This document shows, in pieces, positions 47,067-59,298 of a stretch of 64,000 bases of DNA. Under the pieces are notes generated by a model. The model saw nothing but the letters and a program-made list of their open reading frames with translations, was not told the DNA's origin and searched no databases. The DNA is from Desarmillaria ectypa (taxonomy: Eukaryota; Basidiomycota; Agaricomycetes; Agaricales; Physalacriaceae): assembly GCA_030407005.1 (NCBI GenBank), contig JAUDYN010000006.1, forward strand, positions 620,001 through 684,000. Reading direction: 5' to 3'. The first letter of the stretch is position 1. Every line of letters starts with the position of its first letter. Position numbers and translations under genes: made by a program.

Positions 47067-48306
47067 CTAAACGAGCGTGTACAATGTCCAGGCAGTTAAT
47101 GCCGATATCACCAAAACAACCACCGCACCCGCCCGTAATATCAGTGCACCAGATGCGACGGCCGCAACCGTCCGCGCATAATCAGATCCACAATTACCCG
47201 TCGCCAGCTCCTGAGCCGCAGGATAAGACTTCCTTAAATCATCCAGCAAGCCCGATGTCGATGAATTGTCTAGGCCATCGGCGTAGACAGTCATCAGACT
47301 CTTCGTGCAAGCGGAGCATGACGGCGTGGATGAGTTAGGCACACTGATTCCCAACGGCAGCTCATAGAAATAGAGATCTGAAGGGTCCGAGTTGTGGACC
47401 GCATTGACGTAACAGTATGTGTCCGTCGTGGGGTCTGTGAGGCAGGCAGCGGTGTACATGGTGGAATACGCCTGGAGGGAAGCAAGTGTATCGATGGCAT
47501 TAGAATTATTGTCTGCAATATCAGCTTCACACTGTGTTTTTAACGTGGACGCAAACCAGGCCATATTCATAACACACTGAGAATAGCCGACCGTTGGGTT
47601 ACAGGTACCCCAGATCACAGTGTTGAGCTCCGTAAGATTGTCCTGCATCTGCTCGAATGATGAGCGGTATCCTCAACGGAAAAAGGGACAAGAAACGAAC
47701 CTTTATGAACGATGATGACGTCTGCAACAGAACCGAGAACGGTCTACATGAGCGAAACGCGGCTGTGTTGGTCATGTTCGTGAAAAATTGGTAGCAAGTC
47801 ATGCTTGAGAAGTTCTGGCTAACGTCGGAATCGAAGGATTGGGGGAAGGGAGTTGGGAGTTCGGGATCAGTAGGAATTGTGGGTAGTGCTTGTCCACTCG
47901 CAGGAGTCGTTGTTGTTACAGCCGTGGATGTGGCGGATGTGGCGGATGCTGCAGCTGTCGGGGAAAAGATGAGCGTAGCAGTCGATCCACTGATTATGGA
48001 TGTCTCCACCACTGTTTGCTCAGCATCCTGAGGGTGTCTTTTATGTCGTCTCCAGTCTGTCCCCTTCGTGGACAAGGTATGCCAATCGAGCGGTAGGGAT
48101 TCGGTGAATATATCGAACGCAACTGGATGTGTGATGTAGCGCGTTGATGCCGTGATGAGCACAAGTGCCAGCGGAACGAAGAGCACGGCCCATTTCGCTC
48201 TGCGTCCAGTACTGCATTTGCTCTCTACCAACATAGTAGTCTTCCTCGGCGACTCCTGGACGTTCTCGCCTCCAGGAGATGGCAGAGGCGATGGCGGTGT
48301 GAACAT
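47067..48306 (-). CDS. DUF7729-like surface protein with terminal hydrophobic segments
   Basis: From ATG 48306 the minus strand gives MFTPPSPLPSPGGENVQESP, then a membrane segment (KWAVLFVPLALVLITASTRY). A Ser/Thr/Ala-rich linker follows (SATSATSTAVTTTTPASG), then a cysteine-bearing domain (QNFSSMTCYQFFTNMTNTAA). A single intron (about 47650-47705) joins this to MQDNLTELNTVIWGTCNPTV, CVMNMAWFASTLKTQCEADI, SLQAYSTMYTAACLTDPTTD and CSACTKSLMTVYADGLDNSS. The protein ends in a hydrophobic segment (AGAVVVLVISALTAWTLYTL) with TAG at the end. The cysteine spacing and the CxxCxKS motif are those of the fungal DUF7729 domain. The N-terminal helix suggests a type II membrane protein, and the hydrophobic C-terminus could be a GPI-anchor signal or a second helix. 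Confidence 0.75.
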
Positions 48307-51300
48307 TGTAAGATGGACTTGACTTGTAGTTGGACTAATAAGTGAAACGAGTGTGGTTTGAAGGAATGTTGGGATCGCAGCGAGAGGCGTCACAGATGGG
48401 TAGATTGTGTCGTTTTCCCTCGAATTCTATTCATCATATACATTCAGGCACGAGCAAAAAGATGGATATTGAAGCGATACGCACCTGGCAGCGACAGACA
48501 GACAGAAAGTACCAGCCGTATGTGGGTCGTTGTAAGAATTCGTGTCGTCGCAGCCGATGGAGGTCAGAGGGGGAAAAACCCTGGCTGCGACACAAGGATC
48601 CGTCATGAGAATGTTCTACTGCCGGGTGATCGAGCCTCGTGGCATTGCAGGCACGCCGCCAAAAGATCACCAAACAAATTTCCTTCTTACCACCTGCCCA
48701 CTTCCATCTTTGTGAATCCTATCGCCTCCCAAGCGCCTTGTGCTTGTCCCAGTGAGCGGGAGGAAAAAAAAATACTATCCCGCTTTACTGAGAAAATATC
48801 ACGACAAAAAGAGATCGGTAACAGACGTTTCTGATATTCACAGCTTGGTTTTTTCGGGCGGATGTCCCTTCAATTCAATTATAGAACATCTTGCCGAAGG
48901 CACCCTAGAACTGTACAGGCGCTGGCAGGCGCAACTTTTTTTTGAAAAGGCGCATTCGTGCATTCATCTGAGGATATTAATATTTAATTGGGGTACAAAT
49001 AATCTAACGTTGCTTGCTTGAAAACGTGACGTTCCTTCACGTACACGGCGGCGCAGTCTCACGACTAACGGGCTCAGGTGTTCCTAGGACTTGCAATTTC
49101 CGGTTGCTCCCATACCCTGAGTTCATGCATATAATCAGCAATTGCAACTTGGGGTTCATGAAGGGTAGTTGCGGGTTGTGATGGCGGGGTTTCCAGGCGG
49201 CACTGACTTTCTATTCGCTATGGCGGTCGACATAATTGCTTACCCTCCCCCCCCTACAGTATAATCCCGAACAAGGCAAAATTGCGGTAAAATGGTCATC
49301 TCGGTGGGTTCACATTTAACTCCCTTCATTGAATTGTCCGGGGTTACCGCGTTGTGATTACGGGGTAAGTCGGTCTGTGGATCGGAGCCTTCTATATACC
49401 CGAGCATCAGACTTCAGGACCGAAGGAGAGAGGGAACGTCCGGTAAGCTGAGAGGAAAGTAGCCCTTACTTGGAGAAATACATATCATACTAGCCCCAAA
49501 CCACCGTACAGACAGTCCACATTTCAGAGAGCGCACGATAGCATTCCATTGACGGAGCAAGAATGCGGCATAATTAACCTCACAGTCCGAGTGGCCAGAG
49601 TGCGCTCTAGATAAAATGAAGGATCAGCATGGTAATGAGCGAGCGGTACCGGTGCGGCGGGCAGTGTCAAATGAAAAATTCAAATACTGCGCTCGATGTG
49701 AAATATTAATCATTGACATAAATTGAATGGATAGAGTTCTCTTACATAGCCTGGGCCGACGCTTAGATGAGGGCGAGTCGAAGGGGTCGAAGGACGAGGT
49801 CTGCCACGTTGCAGTCCCGCGTACGCGTTGCATGTACTTATTGTCACGACCACGTGACATTTATGCCGAAGAACGGGAATTTCCTGGTTCCACATGCTCT
49901 GAGTGATGTTGCTCTTCTTCATACCAGGCAATCTTTCCTTACTCAGAACAAAGCCCTTCAAGTTGGCATACGAGTTTGACTATGTGTTACAACGGGTGTA
50001 GCAACTGTTAAATTTGGCAGGTCGAAGTTGGAACGAAGCACAACTTTTGACTTGGACTCACTGGCAGTGCGGCAGGTATTGAGACATACGTTTCACTTAA
50101 CAAAGAATATGTCGGCCCATGGACATTAACAGGACTTGCTCTGGGGTTTTATTTTTCCGCCTTAGAGCGCAGCTGACAACTGTAAATCAGTATGACATGA
50201 TTATCCCCTCTTGGAAAAGTAATCCTTAGCCTCGGCGGCCCTCTCATTTTACATTGTTCAGGACCGAACGGTAATTTTTTTCCGTCAAAATGGCCTTTGC
50301 CATTTAATGATTCAAAACGCACGGACATGCTGATAATGACCTGAATCTGAAATTGCTTCACTCAAGTTCTGCCGAACCATCCAGGTCATTTCGAACTCTA
50401 TCCCACAATACGGTCGTCACAGCGATATGGATGTGGCGACTAGTAGTCCGCCTTTCTATCGGCCATGGACGCATGGCTTCTTTCACCTTCGGGAAACGGA
50501 CGAATACGGTCTTAGAGTCTGAGTCAGCATTATCATTTGAGCGATGAGGATAGCCGTCCCCAGCCCTAGTAGTGATTATCATCACTCCGCCCTTAACGGA
50601 AATCCTAAGCTATTGAAGGCGTGCATACTTTTTCTTCTTTCGATCAGACAGGTCGTCGGTCATTCCTCGAGGGGAGCCAACAATATCCGAAGCACCCCAG
50701 TCGAAACCTTGACTGTGCTCTGCAGCGTGAACTATATTGGACCTAGTGTGAATGTCTCAGCCAATCTGCTTTGTATCGATTCGCTGTTGGCCTTTCCTTC
50801 GAGAACGAAGTCCTCTTTCCTTGGGGGTCCGGAATGGAAGGTTTCTATTGTATGCAGTCGGCAGTATCATGTACACAGAGCGCTCCCAACAAGGGGCAGT
50901 TGTCCGAGCCCAGACGATGATTTCGCAGCCCCGAGCTAGTCAATGGTTCGATCTACGTAACAGGAATCTTGTATTGGAAAAGATGGTGGTTGGAGACCAA
51001 TTGTCCAATACGTCCTCTATGGGCTGCTCCTTATACCCGCGTTCTTCGGTATCGACTTTCTCGACACTGCGAGTGTAAGCTCTGAGGCAAAGTATATAGG
51101 TTACATCAAGACATCTATTAGAATCATACGTTATCACAAAAATCTGCAATGCAGGTATTATTACAAGGGCAAGGCTCACCATAAAAGCCCGCGTCATCCT
51201 CCCTTCCCCGTGTACCGCGATTACTACTCCGGCACTAAGGGCGCGTTTCATCTGCAAAGAACGTCATCCTCCCATCGAAGTTTGAGAATGGAAGGCTTGG

Positions 51301-51544
51301 AATGGAAACTGGATTAACATGAGGATATCGTGGCTCCTACTCGCAGCCGACAAGGATAACTGCCTCCAGTCTGACACAATTCATGCCGTCCAGTCCGTTT
51401 CTGGACAGTTGAGGTCTGGATCTGAGTAAGGATTCACTCTGCGCAATGCGCACTCAAAAATCTACATGACACGTCTACAAACCGAGGTTGAATTATTATA
51501 AAAATACATATACTGATACACACGAGGAAGAGATACAATATACC
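48307..51544. other. Long gene-poor stretch
   Basis: No gene can be supported over about 3.2 kb. Frames at 48358-48834 (plus), 50544-51078 (plus) and 50940-51257 (minus) lack recognisable domains. The last includes a hydrophobic run (RAFMVSLALVIIPALQIFVI) that could be one exon of a decayed membrane protein. Confidence 0.35.
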
Positions 51545-52096
51545 CTAGAAGTCCAAATAATCCTTCCCTCCCCAAGTGCCACCAGCACCACTTCCAGCAC
51601 CGTAGGGATCATCGGGAACACCACCGACGCCAGGTCCGGCACCTTCTACATCCTTGAACGAGAATTCCCGTTTGAATTTGGCCTCTAGAGAAGACATAGT
51701 ACCGATGAGCTTCGTACACGCTTGTTCGACGATAGCTTGCGGTGTCACCGTTCCATCTGTCTGAACCTTGATGACGAAGTACGGGTGAAGTGGGTGAGGG
51801 ACTTTGTAGCCAGCAAACAGAACTTGAGGCATTGATAGCAGCTGTCTGTTGGGAGGACAGTGAGCAGGTATGCGGATAAAAATGGGAGTATGGATAACGC
51901 ACGCTCGAACCAGATTCGCTAGGGTATGGTCTTGCTTGACTACCTTGATAGTGGCAGCATTGGGAATCTTGGTGTCTTCGGTGATGATTACACTAATGCG
52001 CCGGTGGGGAATGCAAGTCACCCAAAGAGAAAAGTTGGCCTACGGCTGTTCGCCATCTTCAAGGACGAAGAGTTCTTGTCGTTCGGGAGCGTTCAT
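51545..52096 (-). CDS. RPB11: RNA polymerase II subunit RPB11
   Basis: RPB11 pairs with RPB3 in the assembly platform of RNA polymerase II, the role played by an alpha subunit in bacteria. Exon 1 from ATG 52096 is MNAPERQELFVLEDGEQP with a GTAGGC donor. Exon 2 is VIITEDTKIPNAATIKVVKQ with DHTLANLVR, the signature of the family. After a GTGCGT intron, exon 3 gives QLLSMPQVLFAGYKVPHPLH, PYFVIKVQTDGTVTPQAIVE, and ACTKLIGTMSSLEAKFKREF ending at TAG 51545-51547. The core matches RPB11 closely. The C-terminus carries an extra glycine-rich tail (GAGPGVGGVPDDPYGAGSGA and on to GGKDYLDF) that is longer than in yeast. It is divergent from RPL28. Confidence 0.95.
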
Positions 52097-52982
52097 AGCT
52101 GGAAGAAATTCGTTAGCATCAGGGCGGGGTTTCAGAAGTAACAGGAAGGAATCATAAAGCCATGCATGTCGTTTACATTCAGAGCATCGCCATCGTACTT
52201 GTACTCGGACGCAGGTTAATGAATTGTTCTAATCCTACGAAAAATCACGGAGAAGAAAAACTCACGAAGATATCGGACGGAGTAACGATGAAGCCTATAG
52301 TATGGACCGAAGGAGCGTCAGTTTCAGCTGTAACAATATCAGATGAAGAAAAGAATCATATATCCATGAATGATTCATTTATCGCCATGGTGGTATTACC
52401 ACTCGGTGGATTGACAGATTATAGATTGGTATAATCTTTTATTAGGAGATTCCAGGAGGATGACTCACCAAACACAGAAGGGAGGAGAGAGCTGGGAAGG
52501 AGAAAAGTCAGAAATGTTCACGAACAAGGGAGAGATTTCAGCGAAAAAAGTTGTGATCATTGCTATCACCGACAATAAATAATTGGCACAATGCCAGCCA
52601 TCATCGAGGCAGAAAGTAAACAGAGAACATAACTCACCAAGGACGAGGATGGGTGCAAGTCGTAGTTGGGGAAAAAATTTTGAACGCGTTACCCGTATTT
52701 GTCTGTATTGTGATTGTGGCTGAAATTTCCCAGGCCCTGAACGGCTGGTGGAAAGTTTGCGTCGGCCAACTGAAATCCTCAAACCTCCCTCAAGGTCAGT
52801 GTTCATGCCCTTGCCGCCCATATTTTCGTCGTCGCCAGTGCTGGATAGTCCATCATCTATGAATCTGTCGTTTCAGATGGGCAAAATGGAGTTTCTACGA
52901 TGGATGGGACAGATTCTGACTGGATGACGATGGGCTTGTATTTGAAGATAGAACGCTGACTCTGGTTTTTACTCAGAAAACA
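52097..52982. promoter_or_regulatory. Shared upstream region of RPB11 (-) and RPL28 (+)
   Basis: This 886-bp interval separates two divergent housekeeping genes. A splice acceptor (TTTTTACTCAG) lies six bases before the RPL28 ATG, so RPL28 very probably has a 5'-leader intron and an upstream noncoding exon in this interval. A minus-strand frame at 52465-52821 has no recognised domain. Confidence 0.5.
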
Positions 52983-53178
52983 ATGCCGACACACTTGTCG
53001 AAGACTCGCAAGCATCGTGGACACGTTTCGGCCGGTCATGGACGTGTAGGAAAGCACCGCAAGCATCCTGGAGGTCGTGGTTTGGCTGGTGGTGCTCACC
53101 ACCACAGGTGTGTTTCTTGTAGTGAAGATTTTGAGCAGCGTCTGAAGGGTTTCTAGGACTAACTTTGATAAATACCAT

Positions 53179-53216
<38 letters not shown>

Positions 53217-53586
53217 CCTCACACGCAACCAGTACTGGCGTCCAATCATCAACGTCGATAAGCTGTGGAGTTTGGTGCCTGCTGAGGAGAAGAAGGGCTT
53301 GGCAGAGAACTCGGAGGTGGTTCCCGTCATTGACACCCTGCGACACGGGTACGGCAAAGTTTTGGGTAACGGACAGTGAGTCGAGTATATTGCTGCTTTT
53401 GGTTTTCCGTCAATAATTGTTTTTTTCTTAGGCTGCCCAAGGTGCCATTTATCGTAAAAGCCCGCTTTGTGTCGGTAATCGCAGAGTATGTATATCCATA
53501 ACGTTCTTATCGCGCCGCGCTAATCACCACTGCCTGGTAGGCGAAAAATCAAGGAGGCCGGCGGTGTTGTTTCATTGATAGCATGA
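52983..53586 (+). CDS. RPL28: 60S ribosomal protein L28 (uL15; L27a in animals)
   Basis: uL15 is a core protein of the large cytosolic ribosomal subunit. Exon 1 from ATG 52983 is [20 protein letters not shown] followed by [15 protein letters not shown]. After an intron (GTGTGT to TTTCTAG), exon 2 reads [20 protein letters not shown], continues [20 protein letters not shown] and ends at [11 protein letters not shown] further exon gives [18 protein letters not shown]. The last is [14 protein letters not shown] with TGA 53584-53586. Every block is the classic uL15 sequence, and the length is normal (about 148 residues). An acceptor site directly before the ATG indicates a leader intron. Confidence 0.97.
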
Positions 53587-54195
53587 GTTGCCTCTGTACT
53601 CTTTCTGTTCTATCATTCTATGTCCTATATCCATGACATGAATTAAGCCCATGCATTCGATGAATATACGCTCCAGGCAAGTCCAGCCAGTAGTCATGGG
53701 ATCATTCAATCCTAGTGTATCTGAATCAATGTATTTTGCGGAAGACCAATTCTATCAATTGAAACCTGGCTCCGTTCCTTGGTGTTGCTTGACGGGGTGT
53801 AAAAAGAAACAATAAGTCTGACAATGATATCCACGTTTCAAGGAAAAGCAAAGAAGCAAGCATCCAAAGCTTTGTCGTCGGAATTCTGGCGCGAGAAAAT
53901 ACGAAAATAAGAGAAAAAAATAGTCCCAAGATAAAAATAAACCTGATTATGTCACTATATTGTTAGTCCGGAAAAGGAAGTGGATACAGCAATCTCGCTT
54001 ACCTTCCTCCTTGTTCTTCCCCGTCACTGTCACCGTCTTTCACCGTCTTACTCCGCTCCATGAGCATTTCTACTTGGTGTACGCCGGGTCCTTACTGCGG
54101 CCATGAATTTACTGCTGACCCTACTACCTCTTACAGATCATAGTCAATTCTCTGCTTGGAATCGCGCGCGACACGAAACGACGCCGCGAGCGACC
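53587..54195. other. Intergenic region before the RING E3 gene
   Basis: This holds the RPL28 3' end and the E3 promoter. The E3 gene may begin earlier: an ATG at 54061 could be joined by an intron to 54134, and another in-frame ATG is at 54103. Confidence 0.4.
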
Positions 54196-56086
54196 ATGGC
54201 CGCCACTACTCCCATCGGCAACATCAACGCGACTGTAATCAACATGGCATCTCCTAGCCCGACTACAGAGAAGGGAAAGAAGCACCCAGACTCGTTGTTT
54301 GGCCCTAATATCGGCATTGTCAGCAGTGGACCTGCTTGGACGACAAATAAGGAGAAGAAAGTTCTCGCCGATGAGCTCACGCCGGACGTAGTTCGTGGAT
54401 GGATAGAGAAGAGCAAAGTGGTCAGTCTATCCTCTATGGCTGTTTGCGATCTCGTTGACTTGTTATCAGGCGAGCGAACCCACGACCACCTTGCAAGCCC
54501 TAGTCAATTTGAAGCGTCCTACTCTGCGCTTGTCTCCACTGGTGTCAGGTGAAGATTCTGTACCAGACAATCACCAGCATGGGCTGGAATTCGAGTTCGA
54601 TTGCGATGCACCAAAATGCGGAATCTACGTCCATGTCTTACTCGATGCCAATCATCCCGATGCCCCTGCAGCCACTTCTCCTAACGGTCTATCCAAGCTA
54701 CTTTTGTTCGAGACCGTCGTCGAAGGAGGGTTTGGCAAGGTCCTTAAACTAGAAGAAGGTGCTACCCTTGAGCTTGGCAGATTCATTCACAGCGAAGATG
54801 CCACTGAAACACCCGGTGCAAGCCCCTCAATCCCGCCGGCAGCCACAAGTACGACACCTGATGAAGCAGAGCAATCTTCCGACGCCGTTCCTACCACCAC
54901 AGCCCTTGCTCCTCCATCAGAGACTACTAACACCAGTAACCGGCAATCCCGGCTTCGTTTCTCCCACTTCCATTTCCGAAAACGTACCCATAATCACAGT
55001 GTCTCAGGTCCCGCTCTGGCCGTCCTTGATGCCGAACCTTCAACAAGTCACGATGGGGACGCCAATGGAGCGAAGGAGGAAAAGAAGGAAGATGCAGATG
55101 ATGGTGTCAAGGTAATCATCCGGCTCGCTGCTCTCGATGAGCAGGGAACGGAGCTGGCCTCGCCCAACGAGCAACTAACGTATCTTCACGTCGTTCGCTT
55201 CGGAGCTAAGCCATCTGGAGAGGAGGAGGATACTAGGCCTTGGGTCGTCAAAGTTGTCAAGCGAGAGGCCACGGTAAATACAATTCCCTTTCCCCCGCAA
55301 CATAGTACTTATCTCGGTTCAGATCGGTCCGCATACGTTCCATCTACATGAAATATACGGCCTGTCGTCCTCTTCTACTGCCACTCATGCACCCACGGCG
55401 CCTCTTCCTGATTCGCACACTTACCCACCGGAGTCTACGACGACTACGCCGCCGCCGCAACCTGTTGCAGAAGACGAACCGTCTTCGGAGTGTCTCCTTT
55501 GCTTATCCTCTCCACGAGAGGTCATCCTCCTGCCGTGTCGCCATCTGGTAGCGTGCAAAGAGTGCGCGCTCAATATGGTCGAGTTTGGTGCCGGTGGGAC
55601 GATCACTCAAGTTGAAGAACCAGCCCCGGCTGCTGCTGAGGAAGGTGCAGCTACCGCGGAGGATGCTGCAGCTGCGGATGGCACCACCACCACCGCTGCA
55701 CCCGCCCCTACCCCGACGCCTACAGTCGTAGTGAACCCAAGGCGCAAGCGTAAGGCGAAGGGATGGTTTTGCCCTGTTTGTCGACAGCGTGAGTTAATTT
55801 CTGACGTCAGCATATGAATCTCAGATGCTGATACTTCTACGTAGCATATACATCTCTTTTGCGTATCACGAATACCCCTCCCGAGCCAGAATCTACAGTT
55901 AAGGAGCAAGGCGCAGATGAGGACAAGGATATAGCAGGGCCCATGGCGACGGCTAGCGCTTCTACTCCTCGCCCAAGCGGCGGATTGCTGTCTGGGGCTT
56001 TTAGGCCTGCATTCTTGAGGAGCTTTTCGAGAGGCCCGACTGGCGATGTGGAGAGTCAGACTCAAATAACGCGGGTTGGTGCGTAG
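54196..56086 (+). CDS. MGRN1/RNF157-type RING E3 ubiquitin ligase
   Basis: This RING-type ubiquitin ligase resembles animal Mahogunin (MGRN1) and plant LOG2. The spliced protein begins MAATTPIGNINATVINMASP. The MGRN1-type substrate domain shows as TTTLQALVNLKRPTLRLSPL, GLEFEFDCDAPKCGIYVHVL and LTYLHVVRFGAKPSGEEED, then WVVKVVKREAT spliced to IGPHTFHLHEIYGL. The RING is ECLLCLSSPREVILLPCRHL, VACKECALNM and later GWFCPVCRQPYTSLLRI. The family order, including the short HEIYGL block ahead of the RING, is complete. Two long disordered insertions are unusual: one inside the substrate domain (PAATSTTPDEAEQSSDAVPT and on) and a second of about 75 residues between the third and fourth metal-ligand pairs of the RING. 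Stop TAG is at 56084-56086. Confidence 0.85.
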
Positions 56087-57299
56087 TCGTTGATCTGTGC
56101 TTCTGAAATCACACTTCTTCTTTTCTTTATATTGTACGATTTGGCATCTATGTATGATTGATTATGTGTACGACTACTATCCGTAAAACTGTACATGTGT
56201 TGCGGCCTCCTACTTTTCTAATAAAGTATACCTCCTTATTTTTTGTCACGTAATGAATCTACTTCGGTTCTCACACAAGAAATTTGGTAAGTATAGATTG
56301 TCTTCTGATGCAACAAATACTAATGCGACAATTACTTAGGCAGGTCAATAAAAGTTCTCCCAAATATTTTCATTCCATAATAGGCCTCGTGTAGAGAATT
56401 ATTACCGTGTGTATTTCTGATTTTTTCCGTATACTTGGCATCCTCATGGACCGCTACCAGGACTGACTAAGTGAGTTGTCAAGCGGGACGCTGTTTCTAA
56501 CGTTATCTATCCCATGACCAGGCGTTTCTTGTACGCAAGTAACGGCGTTCATGTCGGACAAACCCCAAATTCTGCTCAGGATGTCATTCAATTCAATAAG
56601 ATTCGCCACACTGCGTGTAAAGTCTCGGAAGAACAGCTCGGTGTCGACTACGGTAAGAAGGCCGCCCCGGATATCGTCGATTCGATCAGAATTCGAGTCC
56701 AGTATGAGGTTTGTGACTCGAGTGAAACGATAACTTCCTCTGAATTTGGGATTAGGGCTCGGAGGACTCTCATCTTATAGTTACGACGCTGCATTAAACC
56801 GCTATAAGCTAGTAAATCATTCGACCTTTGGTATTGCTTTGAGGGTTCAGGCTTGCCCAAGTTCAGGGAAATCATCCCACGTGTTTTCGGTACCCACTCT
56901 TCCGGACTTTCCTTCTCCCACATCGTATAACCTCACCCATTACCAAGTGCAGAGTCCCCCATTTCTTCCGGTAGGATTGAGCTTGCAAGGGGGTTTATCC
57001 GGCCACCCTTCTCGGCTGTCGGGACGTTATCTTCCTGAGAATGCACCGCATTCCTTAATGGGTCTTTTACCAGTGCCCGTCCTTGCATCATACCACTAAT
57101 GCACGTCTAGAATATGTTTTTCTGACATTGCCTGCAGATCGGACTGACAAATGTAGGGCATAAACTCGATGGCTATCCGTATTGCCAATTTGTCTTACTA
57201 TTATCTGACTCGTAAGGCTTAAAAAGCGAAGTCGTCTTGCGGTCAATTACCCAGCGCATTGAACGACTGTCGCGTTCTCTTTCACGTCCTGAATCCACG
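56087..57299. other. Intergenic stretch
   Basis: A plus-strand frame at 56514-56780 has no recognised domain. Nothing else can be supported. Confidence 0.35.
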
Positions 57300-59136
57300 A
57301 TGCTTTCTGCGGGACAGCTCATATGGGTCTCTTTCCGACCTCTGTTACGACTGTCAGTCTCATTGCTCGTTCCCAGCCGAAACTATGCTGAATCTTTGGC
57401 CGTTTCAGGGTCATGAGCGTGCTTGGAGGCTTCATTATCACCAAAGTGGATATCTTCCCGGACGTCGCTGCAAGAGGCGCTGGACAAATCGCGTTGGTAA
57501 GCAACATGGGTGTTTTGAGGGTCTATGCGTACTGATTACGCTCAACGCAGAATATTACGATGCCATGCCTGATGTTTTCGAAAATGGTTCCGGCTTTCTC
57601 CTCAAGTAATATCAACGTTTTAGGTGTGCTCAGTCGCGACTGGGTCTCACCGCCCGTCTCCTGCCTGCGAAACTCACTCCGACTTCTTCGATGCTTGATT
57701 TTCTTCCATTCCAGGACCGCTCTTTGCAATTGGCGCTATATACCAGTTTATGGGTATTGGCTTGGCCTGGCTAATAAAGCAGTTCTTCTGGGTTCCGCAT
57801 CGCTTCCGCTATAGTATGCTTGCTGCTGGGGGGTGGGGAAACTACGGTGACATCCGTAAGGCCATTATACTTCCTGGCGTCTATATTTTACTCATGCTTT
57901 TAGCGACCGCTGTTATTATGAGTATCACTGGAGATGCACCGTTTAACGGCGAGGAAGACCAAGACCTTGCCGTAGCCTACATTTCGGCGTTAATCCTGTA
58001 TTACATGGTGAGGAAAACTCTTATGAAGAATACTTCATCTGACAATATCTACAGTTCACATTCTTTCCGTTGGGGGGAAACAGACTAATCGCATTGGATT
58101 TCAAAGGACCCGAAGTCTCGCCAGAGGAAGTTCAAGAAAGTATTCGTATAAGACGAAAATTCATTCTTCACGGTTTACCCAAAGCTCTGAAGCAGCAAGC
58201 GCTACACAGCGGGGTTGATCCTAAAGATGATTGCGAAAACCAGGTTGAGAACTCGGAAAAAGCTCGGACCGAGAAGGCGACCTATGAACCCGTCGACCCT
58301 CAACGTCGCCCCGGACGGAATGTTTCATTCCATGAAGACGCAACGATCGTGGCTTCATCAAAAGTTATTCAACCCGTATATCGTAAAACCGGATCGTGCC
58401 CTCCACCGCCAACGCTCACGATCCACGCGGAAGATAATGACGGTTCCCCTTCCTACCCACTGTCGCCAATCGACCCTGGTCTTCATCCCATATCGCGTCG
58501 ATGGAAGATCATTCTGCCTACCGTGCGTACGGCCTTCGAGTCCATCTGCATGCCGGCATCTCTAGCTATCATCGTATCCTTCGTCATCTCTCTCATCACT
58601 CCCGTCAAAGCTCTTTTTGTTCAAGTCAACGGCTATTATATGCCCTTAGCACCTGATGGTGAACCACCTTTGGCGTTTATAATCGATTTCGCAGAGTTCA
58701 TGGGCGCAGCCTCTGTTCCTCTTGGTTTAATATGTCTGGGTTCAGCGCTGGCCCGACTGAATGTTCCCCGGAGTCAGTGGTCGAATATACCACTGGGAGC
58801 TATCCTCTCTCTAGCGGTGGGGCGCATGGTTCTCATGCCGGTGTTGGGCGTGTTGATCTGTAAAGGATTGATACATGTTGATTTTATTTCAAAAGACGAC
58901 AAGGTGCTGCAATTTGTGTGCATGTGCGTTACTTGTTTGATTTCTGGTCGCTCTCTAATTATTTCCATAGCTTCTTCTCCTGCCTTCCGACAGCGACGAC
59001 GCAAGTTTTCGTGACCCAGGTATACAGCGGAACAGGGAGTGCGGACCACTTGCCTGCGTTTCTTATACCGCAATATCTCCTTATGTTTCTATCAATGACG
59101 GCTCTTTCTGCTTTTACCCTGCAATTACTGTTTTGA
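57300..59136 (+). CDS. PIN-like auxin efflux carrier family transporter
   Basis: This is a membrane transporter of the auxin efflux carrier (Mem_trans) family, the fungal branch related to yeast ECM3. Exons give MLSAGQLIWVSFRPLLRL, VMSVLGGFIITKVDIFPDVA, ARGAGQIALNITMPCLMFSK and MVPAFSSSNINVLGPLFAIG. Then comes the family motif AAGGWGNYGDI, spliced to PTAVIMSITGDAPFNGEEDQ and DLAVAYISALILYYMV. A long hydrophilic loop follows (VSPEEVQESIRIRRKFILHG and on). The C-terminal helices are SICMPASLAIIVSFVISLIT, GAASVPLGLICLGSALARLN and GAILSLAVGRMVLMPVLGVL. After the last intron come LPTATTQVFVTQVYSG and FLIPQYLLMFLSMTALSAFT, with TGA 59134-59136. Two helix bundles around one loop is the normal layout. 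The substrate is unknown. Confidence 0.9.
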
Positions 59137-59298
59137 CATTTCTATTTCTCTGTTGCTTTTTGTGAGGATTATGTGTCGGCCTTTCCCAGGGACTTTCTCG
59201 AATGATGATACAGGCGGCGACGGATCGCGAGATTTCAATTGACTAATGATTCGAAGTCCAGCCTTGACCGATGGCCTCGTCCTCAACAATTTACTACC

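Noticed and set aside
50940..51257. Minus-strand frame with one hydrophobic segment
   Set aside because: It could be an exon of a membrane protein, but no neighbouring exons or signature were found.
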